A stretch of DNA of 40,217 bases from positions 1-40,217 of the forward strand of contig CAJLYL010000005.1 in the NCBI GenBank assembly GCA_905210855.1, given 5' to 3'. Below the pieces are notes generated by a model. That model worked only from the letters and a program-made list of their open reading frames with translations, was not told where the DNA came from and did no database searches. The position numbers were made by a program, and so were the translations under genes. This DNA comes from an uncultured Clostridia bacterium (GTDB lineage: Bacteria; Bacillota; Clostridia; UMGS1810). This document shows, one piece after another, positions 25,306 through 33,807 of the stretch (position 1 is its first letter; every line of letters begins with the position of its first letter).

Positions 25306-26469
25306 ATGGAACTGATATTCAAAACCCTCATAAAAAACAGTGACGACACCTCCGACCCCGAGGTGCGCCGAAGATACGGCGTACTGGGCGGCGCGGCAGG
25401 CATAGCGCTCAATCTGATTCTGTTCTGTGCAAAGCTGCTCTCGGGCATAGTCACCTCATCGATAGCCGTCGTCGCAGACGCATTCAACAACCTGTCCGAC
25501 GCCGGCTCGTCCATAATAACGCTTATAGGCTTCAAACTATCGCTGAAACCGGCAGATTACAATCACCCTTTCGGTCACGGCAGACTTGAATACATAAGCG
25601 CTCTTTTTGTGTCGGTGGCAATCCTCCTCATGGGGTTGGAGCTGGCAAAATCGTCCGTGACAAAAATCATCACTCCGGAGGAGATGACTTTTGATTACAC
25701 GTCCGCGGCGGTGCTCGCGCTTGCGATACTCGTTAAACTGTGGATGTTTTTCTTCGACAAAAAAATCGCTGTAAAAATATCTTCGGAATCCATGCACGCC
25801 ACGGCGAAGGATTCCCTCTCCGACTGCATAACCACCGCAGCGGTGCTTATCAGTCTGCTTGTGCAAAAGTTGCTCAAAGTCAATATAGACGCCTATGCCG
25901 GGCTTCTGGTATCGGTGTTTATCCTCATCACGGGCTTTACCACCATCCGCGATTCCATGTCTCCACTGCTCGGCGTTGCGCCGGACAGGAAGCTTGTGGA
26001 AGATATAGAACACACCATAATGTCGCACCCCGAGATTGTGGGCATTCACGATATGGTTATCCACAACTACGGCCCCACGCGGTTTATGATGAGCGTACAC
26101 GCAGAGGTTCCGGCAAGCTCGGATTTTCTCAAAATTCACGATACAATCGACATCATAGAGCGCGAGCTTTCGGCAAAATACTGCTGCACCGCCGTTATCC
26201 ACATGGACCCGATAGAGACTGACAACAAGCTGGTCAGCTCCATGCATGAGAAGGTGAATGAGATAATAAAATCCATCGATTCTGCTCTGTCAATGCATGA
26301 TTTTCGCATGGTGTCGGGTCACACTCACACAAATCTGATATTTGACGTGGTGGTTCCGTTTGATTTTTCCATGACGGACGCCGAGCTGATAAACAGAATT
26401 CAGCATGAAATATTCTCACTTGACAAAAGCTATTATGCGGTGATAACCGTTGATAAAAACTATGTATAA
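25306..26469 (+). CDS. Cation diffusion facilitator family metal exporter
   Basis: A 387-residue membrane protein (PF01545). Six transmembrane segments lie in the first 215 residues, with the metal-site motif ADAFNNLSDAGSS in the second helix and DSLSDC in the fifth. A cytoplasmic C-terminal domain (about 215-300, HDMVIHNYGP, SVHAEVPAS, VIHMDP) follows, and then about 85 extra residues resembling a second small ferredoxin-like domain. It exports divalent cations such as zinc, iron or manganese in exchange for protons; the metal cannot be assigned. First gene of a three-gene operon, 18 bases before the parvulin. Confidence 0.92.
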   Translation: MELIFKTLIKNSDDTSDPEVRRRYGVLGGAAGIALNLILFCAKLLSGIVTSSIAVVADAFNNLSDAGSSIITLIGFKLSLKPADYNHPFGHGRLEYISALFVSVAILLMGLELAKSSVTKIITPEEMTFDYTSAAVLALAILVKLWMFFFDKKIAVKISSESMHATAKDSLSDCITTAAVLISLLVQKLLKVNIDAYAGLLVSVFILITGFTTIRDSMSPLLGVAPDRKLVEDIEHTIMSHPEIVGIHDMVIHNYGPTRFMMSVHAEVPASSDFLKIHDTIDIIERELSAKYCCTAVIHMDPIETDNKLVSSMHEKVNEIIKSIDSALSMHDFRMVSGHTHTNLIFDVVVPFDFSMTDAELINRIQHEIFSLDKSYYAVITVDKNYV

Positions 26470-26487
26470 ATATAAGGAGTAAAAAAC

Positions 26488-27231
26488 ATGAACAATCAAA
26501 TTCTCGCGTCCGTACAGGGCAAAGCAATAACAGAGGCAGACGTTGACGCAATGCTCGTATCTCTCGGTCAGCGCGGCGCAGCCTACAACAATCCGCAGGG
26601 CAGACAGGCAATACTCGAGCAGGTAATCAACCGCAAGCTGCTCATCCTGGAAGCCGAAAAAAAGCTGTATGAATATGACCCCGAGTTCAAGGCACAGCTT
26701 GAACAGATAAAAGAAGAGCTCCTTGCAAACTTCGTTATCACCAAAACTGTTGACGACATAACGGTGACAGACGAAGAGGTTAAGGCGGAGTATGAAAAGC
26801 ACAAGGAGCACTTCAACGCCGGCGAATCGGTATCTGCAAGCCATATTCTTGTAGACAGCGAGGACAAGGCAACAAGCCTTATGGAGAAGATAAACAGAGG
26901 CGAAATATCCTTTGAGGACGCGGCAAGAGCGCACAGCAGCTGTCCGTCGAAAGAAAACGGCGGAAGCCTTGGCGAATTTACCCGGGGTCAGATGGTTCCG
27001 GAGTTTGACGAGGCTTGCTTCGGCATGAATGTCGGCGAGATAAAAGGCCCTGTCAAAACGCAGTTCGGCTACCACATAATAAAGCTTAACTCCAAAAACG
27101 AGGCAAAGCAGATGTCATTTGACAAGGTAAAGGACGGCTTGCGTCAAAAGATGCTTGCGGATAAACAGCAAAACGCATACGAAAGCAAGATAAATCAACT
27201 CAAAATAATGTATCAGGTGGAAAGATATTAA
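26488..27231 (+). CDS. Parvulin-type peptidyl-prolyl isomerase, no signal peptide
   Basis: A 247-residue protein with an N-terminal chaperone-like helical region (SurA/PrsA type, 1-105) and a parvulin domain about 112-205 with ASHILVDSEDKA, GGSLGEFTRGQMVPEFDEAC and TQFGYHIIKLN. It speeds cis-trans isomerisation of prolyl bonds. Unlike PrsA it begins directly with MNNQILASVQG, with no signal peptide, so it should act in the cytoplasm. Ribosome binding site AAGGAG, 7 bases from the ATG. It follows the transporter by 18 bases. Confidence 0.9.
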   Translation: MNNQILASVQGKAITEADVDAMLVSLGQRGAAYNNPQGRQAILEQVINRKLLILEAEKKLYEYDPEFKAQLEQIKEELLANFVITKTVDDITVTDEEVKAEYEKHKEHFNAGESVSASHILVDSEDKATSLMEKINRGEISFEDAARAHSSCPSKENGGSLGEFTRGQMVPEFDEACFGMNVGEIKGPVKTQFGYHIIKLNSKNEAKQMSFDKVKDGLRQKMLADKQQNAYESKINQLKIMYQVERY

Positions 27232-27251
27232 TTAACGGAGGTCAGAGAAAA

Positions 27252-27926
27252 ATGGACTCAAACGTAAGGAAAATCATCGAAACCAAGATAAATAATGTTA
27301 TAAAGGCGCTCGACGTCAACAACATGACGGGCATATATGCGCCGGATTGCGCCGCGGCGGTTGAAGAAGTGAAAAAACTTTTGCGCGACGGCGACACCAT
27401 ATCCATGGGCGGCACCGTGACAGCCAAGGAAAGCGGCGTGGCGGAGCTAATCAGAAGCGACAGATACAATTTTTTCGACCGCAACGCCCCGGGCATTACA
27501 CCGGAACAGGTTAAGGAGGTATACACAAAGACTTTCGGCGCGGATGTGTTCGTCACAAGCACAAACGCCGTAACCGAAAACGGCGAGCTATATAATGTGG
27601 ACGGCAATTCAAACCGCGTTGCGGCAATGCTTTTCGGACCGGAAAAGGTAATAGTCATAGCCGGATACAACAAGATAGTACCCGACATCGCCTCGGCGGC
27701 GCAGAGAGTAAAGACAATCGCCGCGCCGGCAAACTGCGCAAGGCTGAACATGAACACATATTGCAGCGAAAAAGGCAGGTGCGTCAGCCTGAACACAAAA
27801 AATCCCGATTTCTGCGACGGATGCAAATCCGACGACAGAATCTGCTCAAACTACACCATCATGAGCCGTCAGCGCCGCAAAGGCAGAGTGTTTGTGATAC
27901 TTGTCGGTGAGGAACTGGGGTATTAA
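27252..27926 (+). CDS. LUD-domain (LutC/YkgG-like) protein
   Basis: A 224-residue protein of the LUD family (PF02589), related to the lactate-utilisation subunits LutC/LutB. Motifs: ISMGGTVTAKESGV, FFDRNAPGITPEQ and NAVTENGELYNVDGNSNR, all usual in this group. A cysteine group near the C-terminus (CSEKGRC, CDGCKSDDRIC) suggests metal or iron-sulfur binding. The stand-alone form in Clostridia has no firm function. No LutA or LutB partner is nearby. GGAGG lies about 10 bases before the ATG; it is 20 bases after the parvulin gene and ends the operon. Confidence 0.88.
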   Translation: MDSNVRKIIETKINNVIKALDVNNMTGIYAPDCAAAVEEVKKLLRDGDTISMGGTVTAKESGVAELIRSDRYNFFDRNAPGITPEQVKEVYTKTFGADVFVTSTNAVTENGELYNVDGNSNRVAAMLFGPEKVIVIAGYNKIVPDIASAAQRVKTIAAPANCARLNMNTYCSEKGRCVSLNTKNPDFCDGCKSDDRICSNYTIMSRQRRKGRVFVILVGEELGY

Positions 27927-27929
27927 ATC

Positions 27930-27986
27930 TTATAAAACACCATTGGATTTTATTTTTGCATAAATAAATCCAATGGTGTTTTATAA
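27930..27986. terminator. Bidirectional terminator
   Basis: A stem of about 25 base pairs with one bulged base, TTATAAAACACCATTGGATT against its complement ending in GGTGTTTTATAA, around a short loop. The flanks are A/T-rich on both sides. It serves the LUD operon on the plus strand and overlaps the last codons of the propeller pseudogene on the minus strand. Confidence 0.82.
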
Positions 27987-28595
27987 TTTAAATTCATATA
28001 TCTGTCTTTTACCCGTATACACGGTGTCAAAAGACACTTTTTTCCGTCACGGCTGAATCTCGCATGGAGGTCACAGCGTATCTCCCGGTTGTCGTCAAGG
28101 AGCGATTTTGCGCGCAGCAGAGTATCTATCCTACAAGGATGTACTTTCCGTCCGGTGAATACAGACAGTGTATGTCTCCGCTGTGGATCGGGGCGTCCGC
28201 ATACGGCGGCTTTAGCTCGGTGAAATCGTTTGCAATGTCCTTTATCTCAAACAATCCCCTCTTGCCGTGCGGCGCACAGAAAGCGACTATTCTGCCGGAA
28301 TCTCTCCATGCATAGCGCGACACATACGAATTTTCCATAACCATGTGCATATTGCCGTCAAGGTCGGATGTTATCATGGAGGTCGCCCATGCCCCGCGCC
28401 TTGCTGAAAATTCCACGCAGTCGTCTGCGCTATCTTCTCAAATTCGCCGTTACGCACAAGCCCGAGCGTGAGTATATCGTGCTCGGTCGGAATTCTGTCG
28501 ATAAAATCCGTCCGTGCGCACAGATGCGCTCCTCCCGTGCTGTCATAGGCGCTGAGGTCATAATATCCGAAAAAATAATTCCCGTCCTCGGGCAT
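27981..28595 (-). pseudogene. Oligogalacturonate-lyase-like beta-propeller protein, wrecked
   Basis: Consecutive pieces in different frames match one TolB/WD40-like protein related to oligogalacturonide lyases. Piece 1 (28595 to about 28400): NYFFGYYDLSAYD, then AWNFQQGA. Piece 2 (about 28400-28126): WATSMITSDLDGN, SRYAWRDSGRIV, LYSPDGKYIL. Piece 3: CDLHARFSRDGKK. Piece 4: VSFDTVYTGKRQIYEFKL, then stop at 27981. Between pieces 1 and 2 roughly 180 residues of the usual 400 are missing. Pieces 2 and 3 are offset near 28126, and pieces 3 and 4 by one lost base in an A6 run (28038-28043). The order and family match are clear; the exact enzymatic class is less certain. It follows a GH2 fragment and may have belonged to the uronide pathway. 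Confidence 0.72.
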
Positions 28596-28607
28596 TATCG
28601 CACCGCG

Positions 28608-29102
28608 TCAACCATCGAGTTCTTTATTCCGCTCATTCTCAAAAATCTCCTGAACAGTGTAATATGCCATTTCCGGCTGTCTGTGCTCGTTTAGCAGCCC
28701 ATTGTTGTTAAAGCTGCGCGCACGCAGCAGCGACCAATCCGCGTTGCTCCTTATGTCACAGAGCTGCCACAGATACACACCGCTCATGTCATCATCATTC
28801 AGGAACAAATCCAGCGTTTTTCTGCAAAACTCACACTGACAGTTCTCGCTCCATTTAAGCTCGTCAAAGCCTCTTGTGCCATACATCGCGCCCACGCCGA
28901 ATTCCGACATGACAATCGGTTTGTCGCCGACGCCGACGCTCTCAAAATATTCCTTGATGTCGGCAACAAACTCATGCCAATCCGGCAGCTTGCCGTCATA
29001 CCACCCTATGTATCGGTTGATGCAGATAATATCCGTAAATTTCAGGCAGAAAATGTGTGTTTTGCCCTTGTCGGCGGAAATACTGTACCCGTAGCGGTTC
29101 AT
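28608..29102 (-). pseudogene. C-terminal fragment of a GH2 glycosidase (beta-glucuronidase-like)
   Basis: The 164-residue frame matches only the end of the GH2 TIM barrel: DIICINRYIGWYDG, then KPIVMSEFGVGAMYG with the nucleophile glutamate in SEFG, and YLWQLCDIRSN plus RSFNNNGLLNEHRQPEMAYY. The sugar-binding and sandwich domains and the acid/base residue, about 430 residues, are absent. In frame, a stop codon lies four codons above the first ATG, and no ribosome binding site is seen. The next gene upstream ends 41 bases away, so the rest is not hidden there. It is a 5'-truncated relic; activity is not expected. Confidence 0.75.
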
Positions 29103-29143
29103 TATTGAACCGTGTCACCCAAGCCTCGATATGAATCACAAGA

Positions 29144-30493
29144 TTATTTGAAGTTTCTAAGTGCATCAAGCATGGAGTTCACATCTTTTTTGAGTATCTT
29201 CATGCTGCACTTGCCGTTTTTGAACACGGCATAATTTCTGTCGTCATAGTTCACAAGTTCGACCTTATCGTGAGTACCGTCGTTAAGAATGTATTCAACT
29301 GTTACATCGGGTGCGCCGTACTTTGCGTCATTGCAGAAATCACTGCATATCAGTCCGATGACCGCCTGATACAAATCCTTTTTAAACTTATCCGTATCCG
29401 CCTCAACACCGTTGAACATATATTTTCTGTCGTCTCCCTCGCCGCTTGCGGAAAGAGTGTAAACCTCTCCGTTTGCGCTCACGGTTATGGATTCGAGCTT
29501 ATCGATGTACGCGATGTTCACAAACTTTGTCACCAGCTTAAACGCGTCCACCGAGGCAAATTCGAGCGAGTCTGCATCCACGGTGTATACGGTTGGCTCG
29601 CCGTCAACGGACACATATCTGTCCCCGCCGCTCAAATCGCCGATTTTGAGCGTTTGCGTAACTCCGTCCTCATCAGACAGGGTAACTGTCGCGTAAGGCT
29701 TGTCAAGCCCGTATGCGGCAAAATCGCCTTTATCGCTCGCAACGGATGTCACACCTATTGACGTAAGCTTTTCAAGCACATTTGTGCTCAGCTGCGAATC
29801 GTCAACCGTGCCGGCAACGGGAGATGTCATCTCCCACGAGGCAAGCGTATACCCCTCCACCGTCTCGGGATTTTCCATCTTCTTTATGCTGATTTTGACA
29901 TCCGCACGGTCTATGCTGATTGACATAATTTTATTACTGTCAACTTTAAGCAGAGTTATGTCACGGTAGCTCGATTTTTTTGCAAAGAGCGATTCAAATT
30001 TGCTTGCATATATCGTGTACACAGTGTCGCTGTCGGCATCGCGGAAGTAATATCCGTCACCCATGGCGGTCTTGTCGCCGCCGTAGTAGGTCTTTTTGCT
30101 GCCGTCGGCAAAGCTTGCGGATATGCTGTACTCAGGCTCAGCCAAGCCGTATTTTGCAAGGTCGGCCGCGTTTTCCTCCACTATGGATTTCGCCGTCATT
30201 GCGGCAAGGTCGGAAGAGAGCATGGATATGGAGTAGTTCTTGACGGCAGCGCCCTCAAGCCCCTTTATGCTCCATTTGTCCTCATCGCCCTTCACAAGCG
30301 TGAAACTGTCGTCGGGCAGATTTACGTCTATGGATTGCATATCGTCCGCATTGCCCTGCCAGATGTAGATTGTCTCGCTCGGGTTATCTTCCTCTTTATC
30401 CTCGGCCGGAGTCCACATAAACACCGCCGCCGTTGCCGCGGCGAGCACAAGCACCGCCGCAGCAAGGATTATTATGGTCTTTTTGTTAATCAT
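29144..30493 (-). CDS. DUF4340 protein of a GldG-linked ABC system
   Basis: A 449-residue protein with one N-terminal membrane anchor (residues about 5-25, TIIILAAAVLVLAA) and a long extracellular part of repeated beta-strand blocks (PF14238), such as LADLKYGLAEPEYSIS-like and FAAYGLDKPYATVTLSD. In these proteins two or three related lobes follow each other. The start is the ATG after AGGAGG that overlaps the gldG-like stop (ATGA); a longer frame would begin inside that gene. It completes the four-gene ABC cluster. The function is unknown; in this setting it probably works outside the membrane with the GldG-like subunit. No terminator is obvious behind it. Confidence 0.85.
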   Translation of the reverse strand: MINKKTIIILAAAVLVLAAATAAVFMWTPAEDKEEDNPSETIYIWQGNADDMQSIDVNLPDDSFTLVKGDEDKWSIKGLEGAAVKNYSISMLSSDLAAMTAKSIVEENAADLAKYGLAEPEYSISASFADGSKKTYYGGDKTAMGDGYYFRDADSDTVYTIYASKFESLFAKKSSYRDITLLKVDSNKIMSISIDRADVKISIKKMENPETVEGYTLASWEMTSPVAGTVDDSQLSTNVLEKLTSIGVTSVASDKGDFAAYGLDKPYATVTLSDEDGVTQTLKIGDLSGGDRYVSVDGEPTVYTVDADSLEFASVDAFKLVTKFVNIAYIDKLESITVSANGEVYTLSASGEGDDRKYMFNGVEADTDKFKKDLYQAVIGLICSDFCNDAKYGAPDVTVEYILNDGTHDKVELVNYDDRNYAVFKNGKCSMKILKKDVNSMLDALRNFK

Positions 30494-31899
30494 AGGTGTC
30501 TCCTCCTGAGCCATATGATTAAGCCTGATATCAGAAGTGCAAGCGGTATCACGATAACCGTGAGCGCACCGAAGATGATGCCCCAAAGCGCGGTTATAGT
30601 TATATACGGCGTGCTTACGTCTTTGTCTCTGATATATATGTTAGTGTCATTGTCGCAAAGCGAGGCAACCGTGTTGAGATAGAAATCCTTATTTGCAAAA
30701 TTTGATTCAAGCAGCGACTGCTGAATGAAGTTTATGCCGCCGGAGACAAATATTCTCGCCTTTTTGCCGTCGCCCATATCCTTTGTGACGATTGATGCAA
30801 GCGTGGATTTTTCCACGGTGTCGCCCTCTCCGGCTGTTATCTCGCCGGACGCGCTCTCGTCAAGGCTTGCCTTGGTTATGGCGTCATTTGTCGTTTCGAG
30901 GAGCACCTGTTCCGTCACATACTGGTTTGTGTTAGTCTTTATGCCGCGGCAGCCGGGATAGAGTATCATCATGTTGCTGTTCATCAGGCTCTCGGTCACA
31001 TCACTCTTAACCATGTTCGGAATGAGGTATACCTGGCTCTGATAATAGTGGTTCTTGTCCGTCTCTGCAATAAAGCCCGGTTTGAACTCTATACCCCACT
31101 CGGCAAGATAAGAATCAAGTTTGGGAGTAGACACACCCGTTGGGGGCATGAGAACCTGCAAACTATTGCCACCGTCAAGAAATGCATCAAGTTTATCTAT
31201 CTCCTCTGCGGCAAAATCTCTCTCCGGCGTGGAGATGATAATCATGTTCATGTCGGACGGGATATCCGATGTTGTGAGGTTAATTGCCTCTACCTCATAA
31301 CCCTCGGAACTCAGAACCGCTTTGAAATAATCTGCCGATGCCATTTCGCCGTGACCCTCCGACACACCGATTTTCACAGTCTTATCGCTCGTCACGTACA
31401 GCAGAGCGCTTGTAAAGAGTCTCTCAGCGCTGAGTGATTTCACACTCTGACCCGAACTGTCAGTAGTGAGTGCGTCACTCAGATTGACCGCTTTGAATCT
31501 TTTGTCTGTCTCAAATATTATGGAATACATACTGAGGGGCTCCCCTGCCGCAGCGTATTTCTGCGCAAACTCGGGGTTCTTCTCGGTGTCTATCACCTTG
31601 TATGTAATGTTTGATGACGACTTGGCGTATTTTTCAATAATCTCTCTTATCTGATCCACAACTCCGCCCGTAGCGCTTTCGGGAACAAGAGAATACACAT
31701 TGACGGGAGTGTCCAGTTTGGCAAGCGTCTCTTTTGTGGTATCGGAGAATGAGAGCACTTTGTCCTTGGTAAGGTCGATTTTAAGATTTACCTTAGTGCC
31801 GATTGCCGAAAAAAGCACATTTACAATAATAATTGCAACTATGATAAGGCAGGTTACAACTCCGGCAGCAGCCATATAATTTTTTCTTGATTTCATCAT
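30490..31899 (-). CDS. GldG-like ABC transporter auxiliary protein
   Basis: A 469-residue protein (ABC_transp_aux, PF09822). One membrane helix is at about 10-32, a large extracellular domain resembling the inactive IFT52/GldG fold spans about 35-430 (DKVLSFSDTTKETLAKLDTPV, IGVSEGHGEMASADYFK, DAFLDGGNSLQVLMPP), and a second helix is at about 437-462 before RRRH. In Bacteroidota the related GldG is part of the gliding ABC complex; in Firmicutes the role is unknown. Two adjacent ATG codons follow AAGGAGGGG; the second has the more usual spacing. It lies 9 bases after the permease and overlaps the DUF4340 gene. Confidence 0.88.
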   Translation of the reverse strand: MMKSRKNYMAAAGVVTCLIIVAIIIVNVLFSAIGTKVNLKIDLTKDKVLSFSDTTKETLAKLDTPVNVYSLVPESATGGVVDQIREIIEKYAKSSSNITYKVIDTEKNPEFAQKYAAAGEPLSMYSIIFETDKRFKAVNLSDALTTDSSGQSVKSLSAERLFTSALLYVTSDKTVKIGVSEGHGEMASADYFKAVLSSEGYEVEAINLTTSDIPSDMNMIIISTPERDFAAEEIDKLDAFLDGGNSLQVLMPPTGVSTPKLDSYLAEWGIEFKPGFIAETDKNHYYQSQVYLIPNMVKSDVTESLMNSNMMILYPGCRGIKTNTNQYVTEQVLLETTNDAITKASLDESASGEITAGEGDTVEKSTLASIVTKDMGDGKKARIFVSGGINFIQQSLLESNFANKDFYLNTVASLCDNDTNIYIRDKDVSTPYITITALWGIIFGALTVIVIPLALLISGLIIWLRRRHL

Positions 31900-31908
31900 A
31901 ACCCCTCC

Positions 31909-32616
31909 TTATTTAACCCAGCGTCTCTTATCGATATTGGCAGCCGTAAGCACGGTGAATATCGCCGCTGCACTGATAAAGTATATCAGATGCGGAATAT
32001 TGATTATGCCGCTTGCAAAATCAGAATACCTCGCCGTAACGGACACTGCATTGACGACCGCTCCGAGCGCGGCGTTCTTAACCGAGCTTGACAGCCAATC
32101 CATAAGATAGATAACAAACAGCGCTCCAAACGACGCCACTGCCGATATCAGCAAATTCTCTGTGAGGGACGAGATGAATATTCCTATCGAGATAAACACC
32201 GCTCCCATGAGGAAAAATCCGAGATAATTGCAGAACATGACCGACCACGCAATGTCGGTGTAGATGCTCAGTATCAGCGGATAAATGAGCGTGAGCGCAA
32301 GCGCCATGCCATATACCGCGTATGCCGCGAGCGTCTTGCCGAGCACTATGTCAGTTACGCTTATGGGGCAGGTCAGCAGCAGCTGATCCGTCTTGCGGCT
32401 CTTCTCCTCAGCAAAGGAACGCATGGTGAGCACGGGGATAATGAGCACCAAAAGCAATGTTATGTTAGAGAACAGATAGCTTGTGTCGCCTATACCCTGC
32501 ACCAGGTTGTATATGAAGAAAAACAGCGCCGTAACTATGGCAAACACCGCTATGAACACATAGCCGAGCGGCGACAGAAAATATGATCTGAATTCTTTTT
32601 TGAATATAGCTTTCAT
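31909..32616 (-). CDS. ABC-2 type permease (GldF-like)
   Basis: A 235-residue membrane protein with six predicted helices and the family's short cytoplasmic loop FAEEKSRKTDQLLLTCPISVTDIVLGK between helices 2 and 3, characteristic of GldF-type permeases. It should form the channel driven by the ATPase encoded just upstream. Its ATG overlaps the ATPase stop by one base (TAATG), so translation is coupled. Confidence 0.9.
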   Translation of the reverse strand: MKAIFKKEFRSYFLSPLGYVFIAVFAIVTALFFFIYNLVQGIGDTSYLFSNITLLLVLIIPVLTMRSFAEEKSRKTDQLLLTCPISVTDIVLGKTLAAYAVYGMALALTLIYPLILSIYTDIAWSVMFCNYLGFFLMGAVFISIGIFISSLTENLLISAVASFGALFVIYLMDWLSSSVKNAALGAVVNAVSVTARYSDFASGIINIPHLIYFISAAAIFTVLTAANIDKRRWVK

Positions 32617-33725
32617 TATTCTTCGCCCTCCTTGTCGTCATTTTTCGGCGCGTCTGCGTCGTTATCTGCGGCGGCATCGGGCAAATCGCCGTCCGTGTTG
32701 CCGTCGGTCTCCGTTTCTTCCGCTTTTTCCGTTTCTTCCGTGCTTTCCGCACTTTCTGCATTTTCGTCGTTTGCGGCATCGTCCGTCAGAACTATGTCAC
32801 TCTCGGTTATCTGCAGGAAGATGTCCTCAAGGCTCATGTCAACAGCCTTTACCATGAGTATCGGCAAATCGCGCTTTGCAAGCACTTCAAACAGCTTTGC
32901 CCTCACATCGACATCTTTTTCGGATTCTATTATGTAGTCAAAAGAGCCGTTTTCTTTCTGCCCGAGCGAATCTACGCTGATTACTCCGGACACGGTGCCG
33001 AGAGCGGACTCTATGTCGCGTTTTGCTCCGGCTACTCTGATGACAAATTTATTGTCGTTGGTAAGCTTCTTGGATAGATTTTCCGGCGTATCCTCGGCAA
33101 CAATCTTGCCTTTGTTTATGATGATAACCCTTTCGCAAATTGCGCTTATCTCGGGCAATATGTGTGAGCTGAGTATAATTGTGCGGTTTTTTCCAAGTTC
33201 CTTTATAACATTTCTTATTTCAAGAATCTGTTTCGGGTCAAGACCGACCGTCGGTTCGTCAAGGATGAGTATTTCGGGATTGCCGATGAGCGCCTGAGCA
33301 ATGCCGACCCTCTGCTTGTAGCCTTTTGACAGGTTCTTTATAAGTCTGCCGTGCACATCTTCGATGCCCACAAGTTTAAGTATGCCGCCTATATGCGCCG
33401 CTCTGTCCTCTTTGACCTTTTTTATGTCACACACGAAGTTAAGATATTCGTCAACCGTCATGTCCATATACAGCGGAGGCTGTTCGGGCAGATATCCGAC
33501 CGTCTTTTTGCACTCCATGGAGTTTGTCACATTGTCAAAGCCGTCTATGGTTACCGTGCCCTCAGTTGCGGAAATATATCCTGTGATGATGTTCATCGTG
33601 GTGGATTTTCCGGCACCATTCGGACCGAGAAAGCCGAGTATCTCACCCTTGTTCACGATGAACGACACATTGTCGAGCGCCTTTCCCTTTCCGTATGACT
33701 TTGTAAGATTTTTTACTTCTATCAT
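32616..33725 (-). CDS. ABC transporter ATPase (GldA-like) with acidic C-terminal tail
   Basis: A 369-residue ATPase. Walker A GPNGAGKST (34-42), signature LSKGYKQRVG near 137, Walker B ILILDEPTVGLDP near 157, H-loop in LSSHILPE, then the C-terminal accessory domain. The last 60 or so residues are an Asp/Glu/Ala-rich low-complexity tail (ESAESTEETEKAEE, ending DDKEGEE) that the family normally lacks. The start at MIEVKNL is preferred: AAGGA lies 10 bases upstream and homologues begin there; a frame 22 codons longer has no site. It powers the permease downstream. Substrate unknown. Confidence 0.9.
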   Translation of the reverse strand: MIEVKNLTKSYGKGKALDNVSFIVNKGEILGFLGPNGAGKSTTMNIITGYISATEGTVTIDGFDNVTNSMECKKTVGYLPEQPPLYMDMTVDEYLNFVCDIKKVKEDRAAHIGGILKLVGIEDVHGRLIKNLSKGYKQRVGIAQALIGNPEILILDEPTVGLDPKQILEIRNVIKELGKNRTIILSSHILPEISAICERVIIINKGKIVAEDTPENLSKKLTNDNKFVIRVAGAKRDIESALGTVSGVISVDSLGQKENGSFDYIIESEKDVDVRAKLFEVLAKRDLPILMVKAVDMSLEDIFLQITESDIVLTDDAANDENAESAESTEETEKAEETETDGNTDGDLPDAAADNDADAPKNDDKEGEE

Positions 33726-33747
33726 ACTTTCCATCCTTTCGAAAATC

Positions 33748-33789
33748 GCAGTGCGATATGATAGGTTTATTCTACCATATCCGCACTGC
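33748..33789. repeat. Inverted repeat between aspS and the ABC operon
   Basis: GCAGTGCGATATGATAG (33748-33764) is nearly complementary to CTACCATATCCGCACTGC (33772-33789), with one extra base and one mismatch, around a 7-base loop. On the minus strand it is followed by GATTTTC, a weak T run, so it may end aspS transcription. It also contains an extended -10 box (TGGTAGAAT, minus strand, 33777-33769) that could start the ABC operon. Confidence 0.55.
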
Positions 33790-33807
33790 ATACTTGTTAA
33801 TAAACCG

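Noticed and set aside
27930..27986. Miniature transposable element (long inverted repeat)
   Set aside because: The repeat closes on a short loop, sits exactly between two converging gene ends and has A/T-rich flanks, so it is a bidirectional terminator; no target-site duplication was seen.
28374..28595. Two small separate genes at 28126-28416 and 28374-28595
   Set aside because: Their products are consecutive parts of one propeller family and overlap only because of a frame change, so they are treated as one pseudogene.
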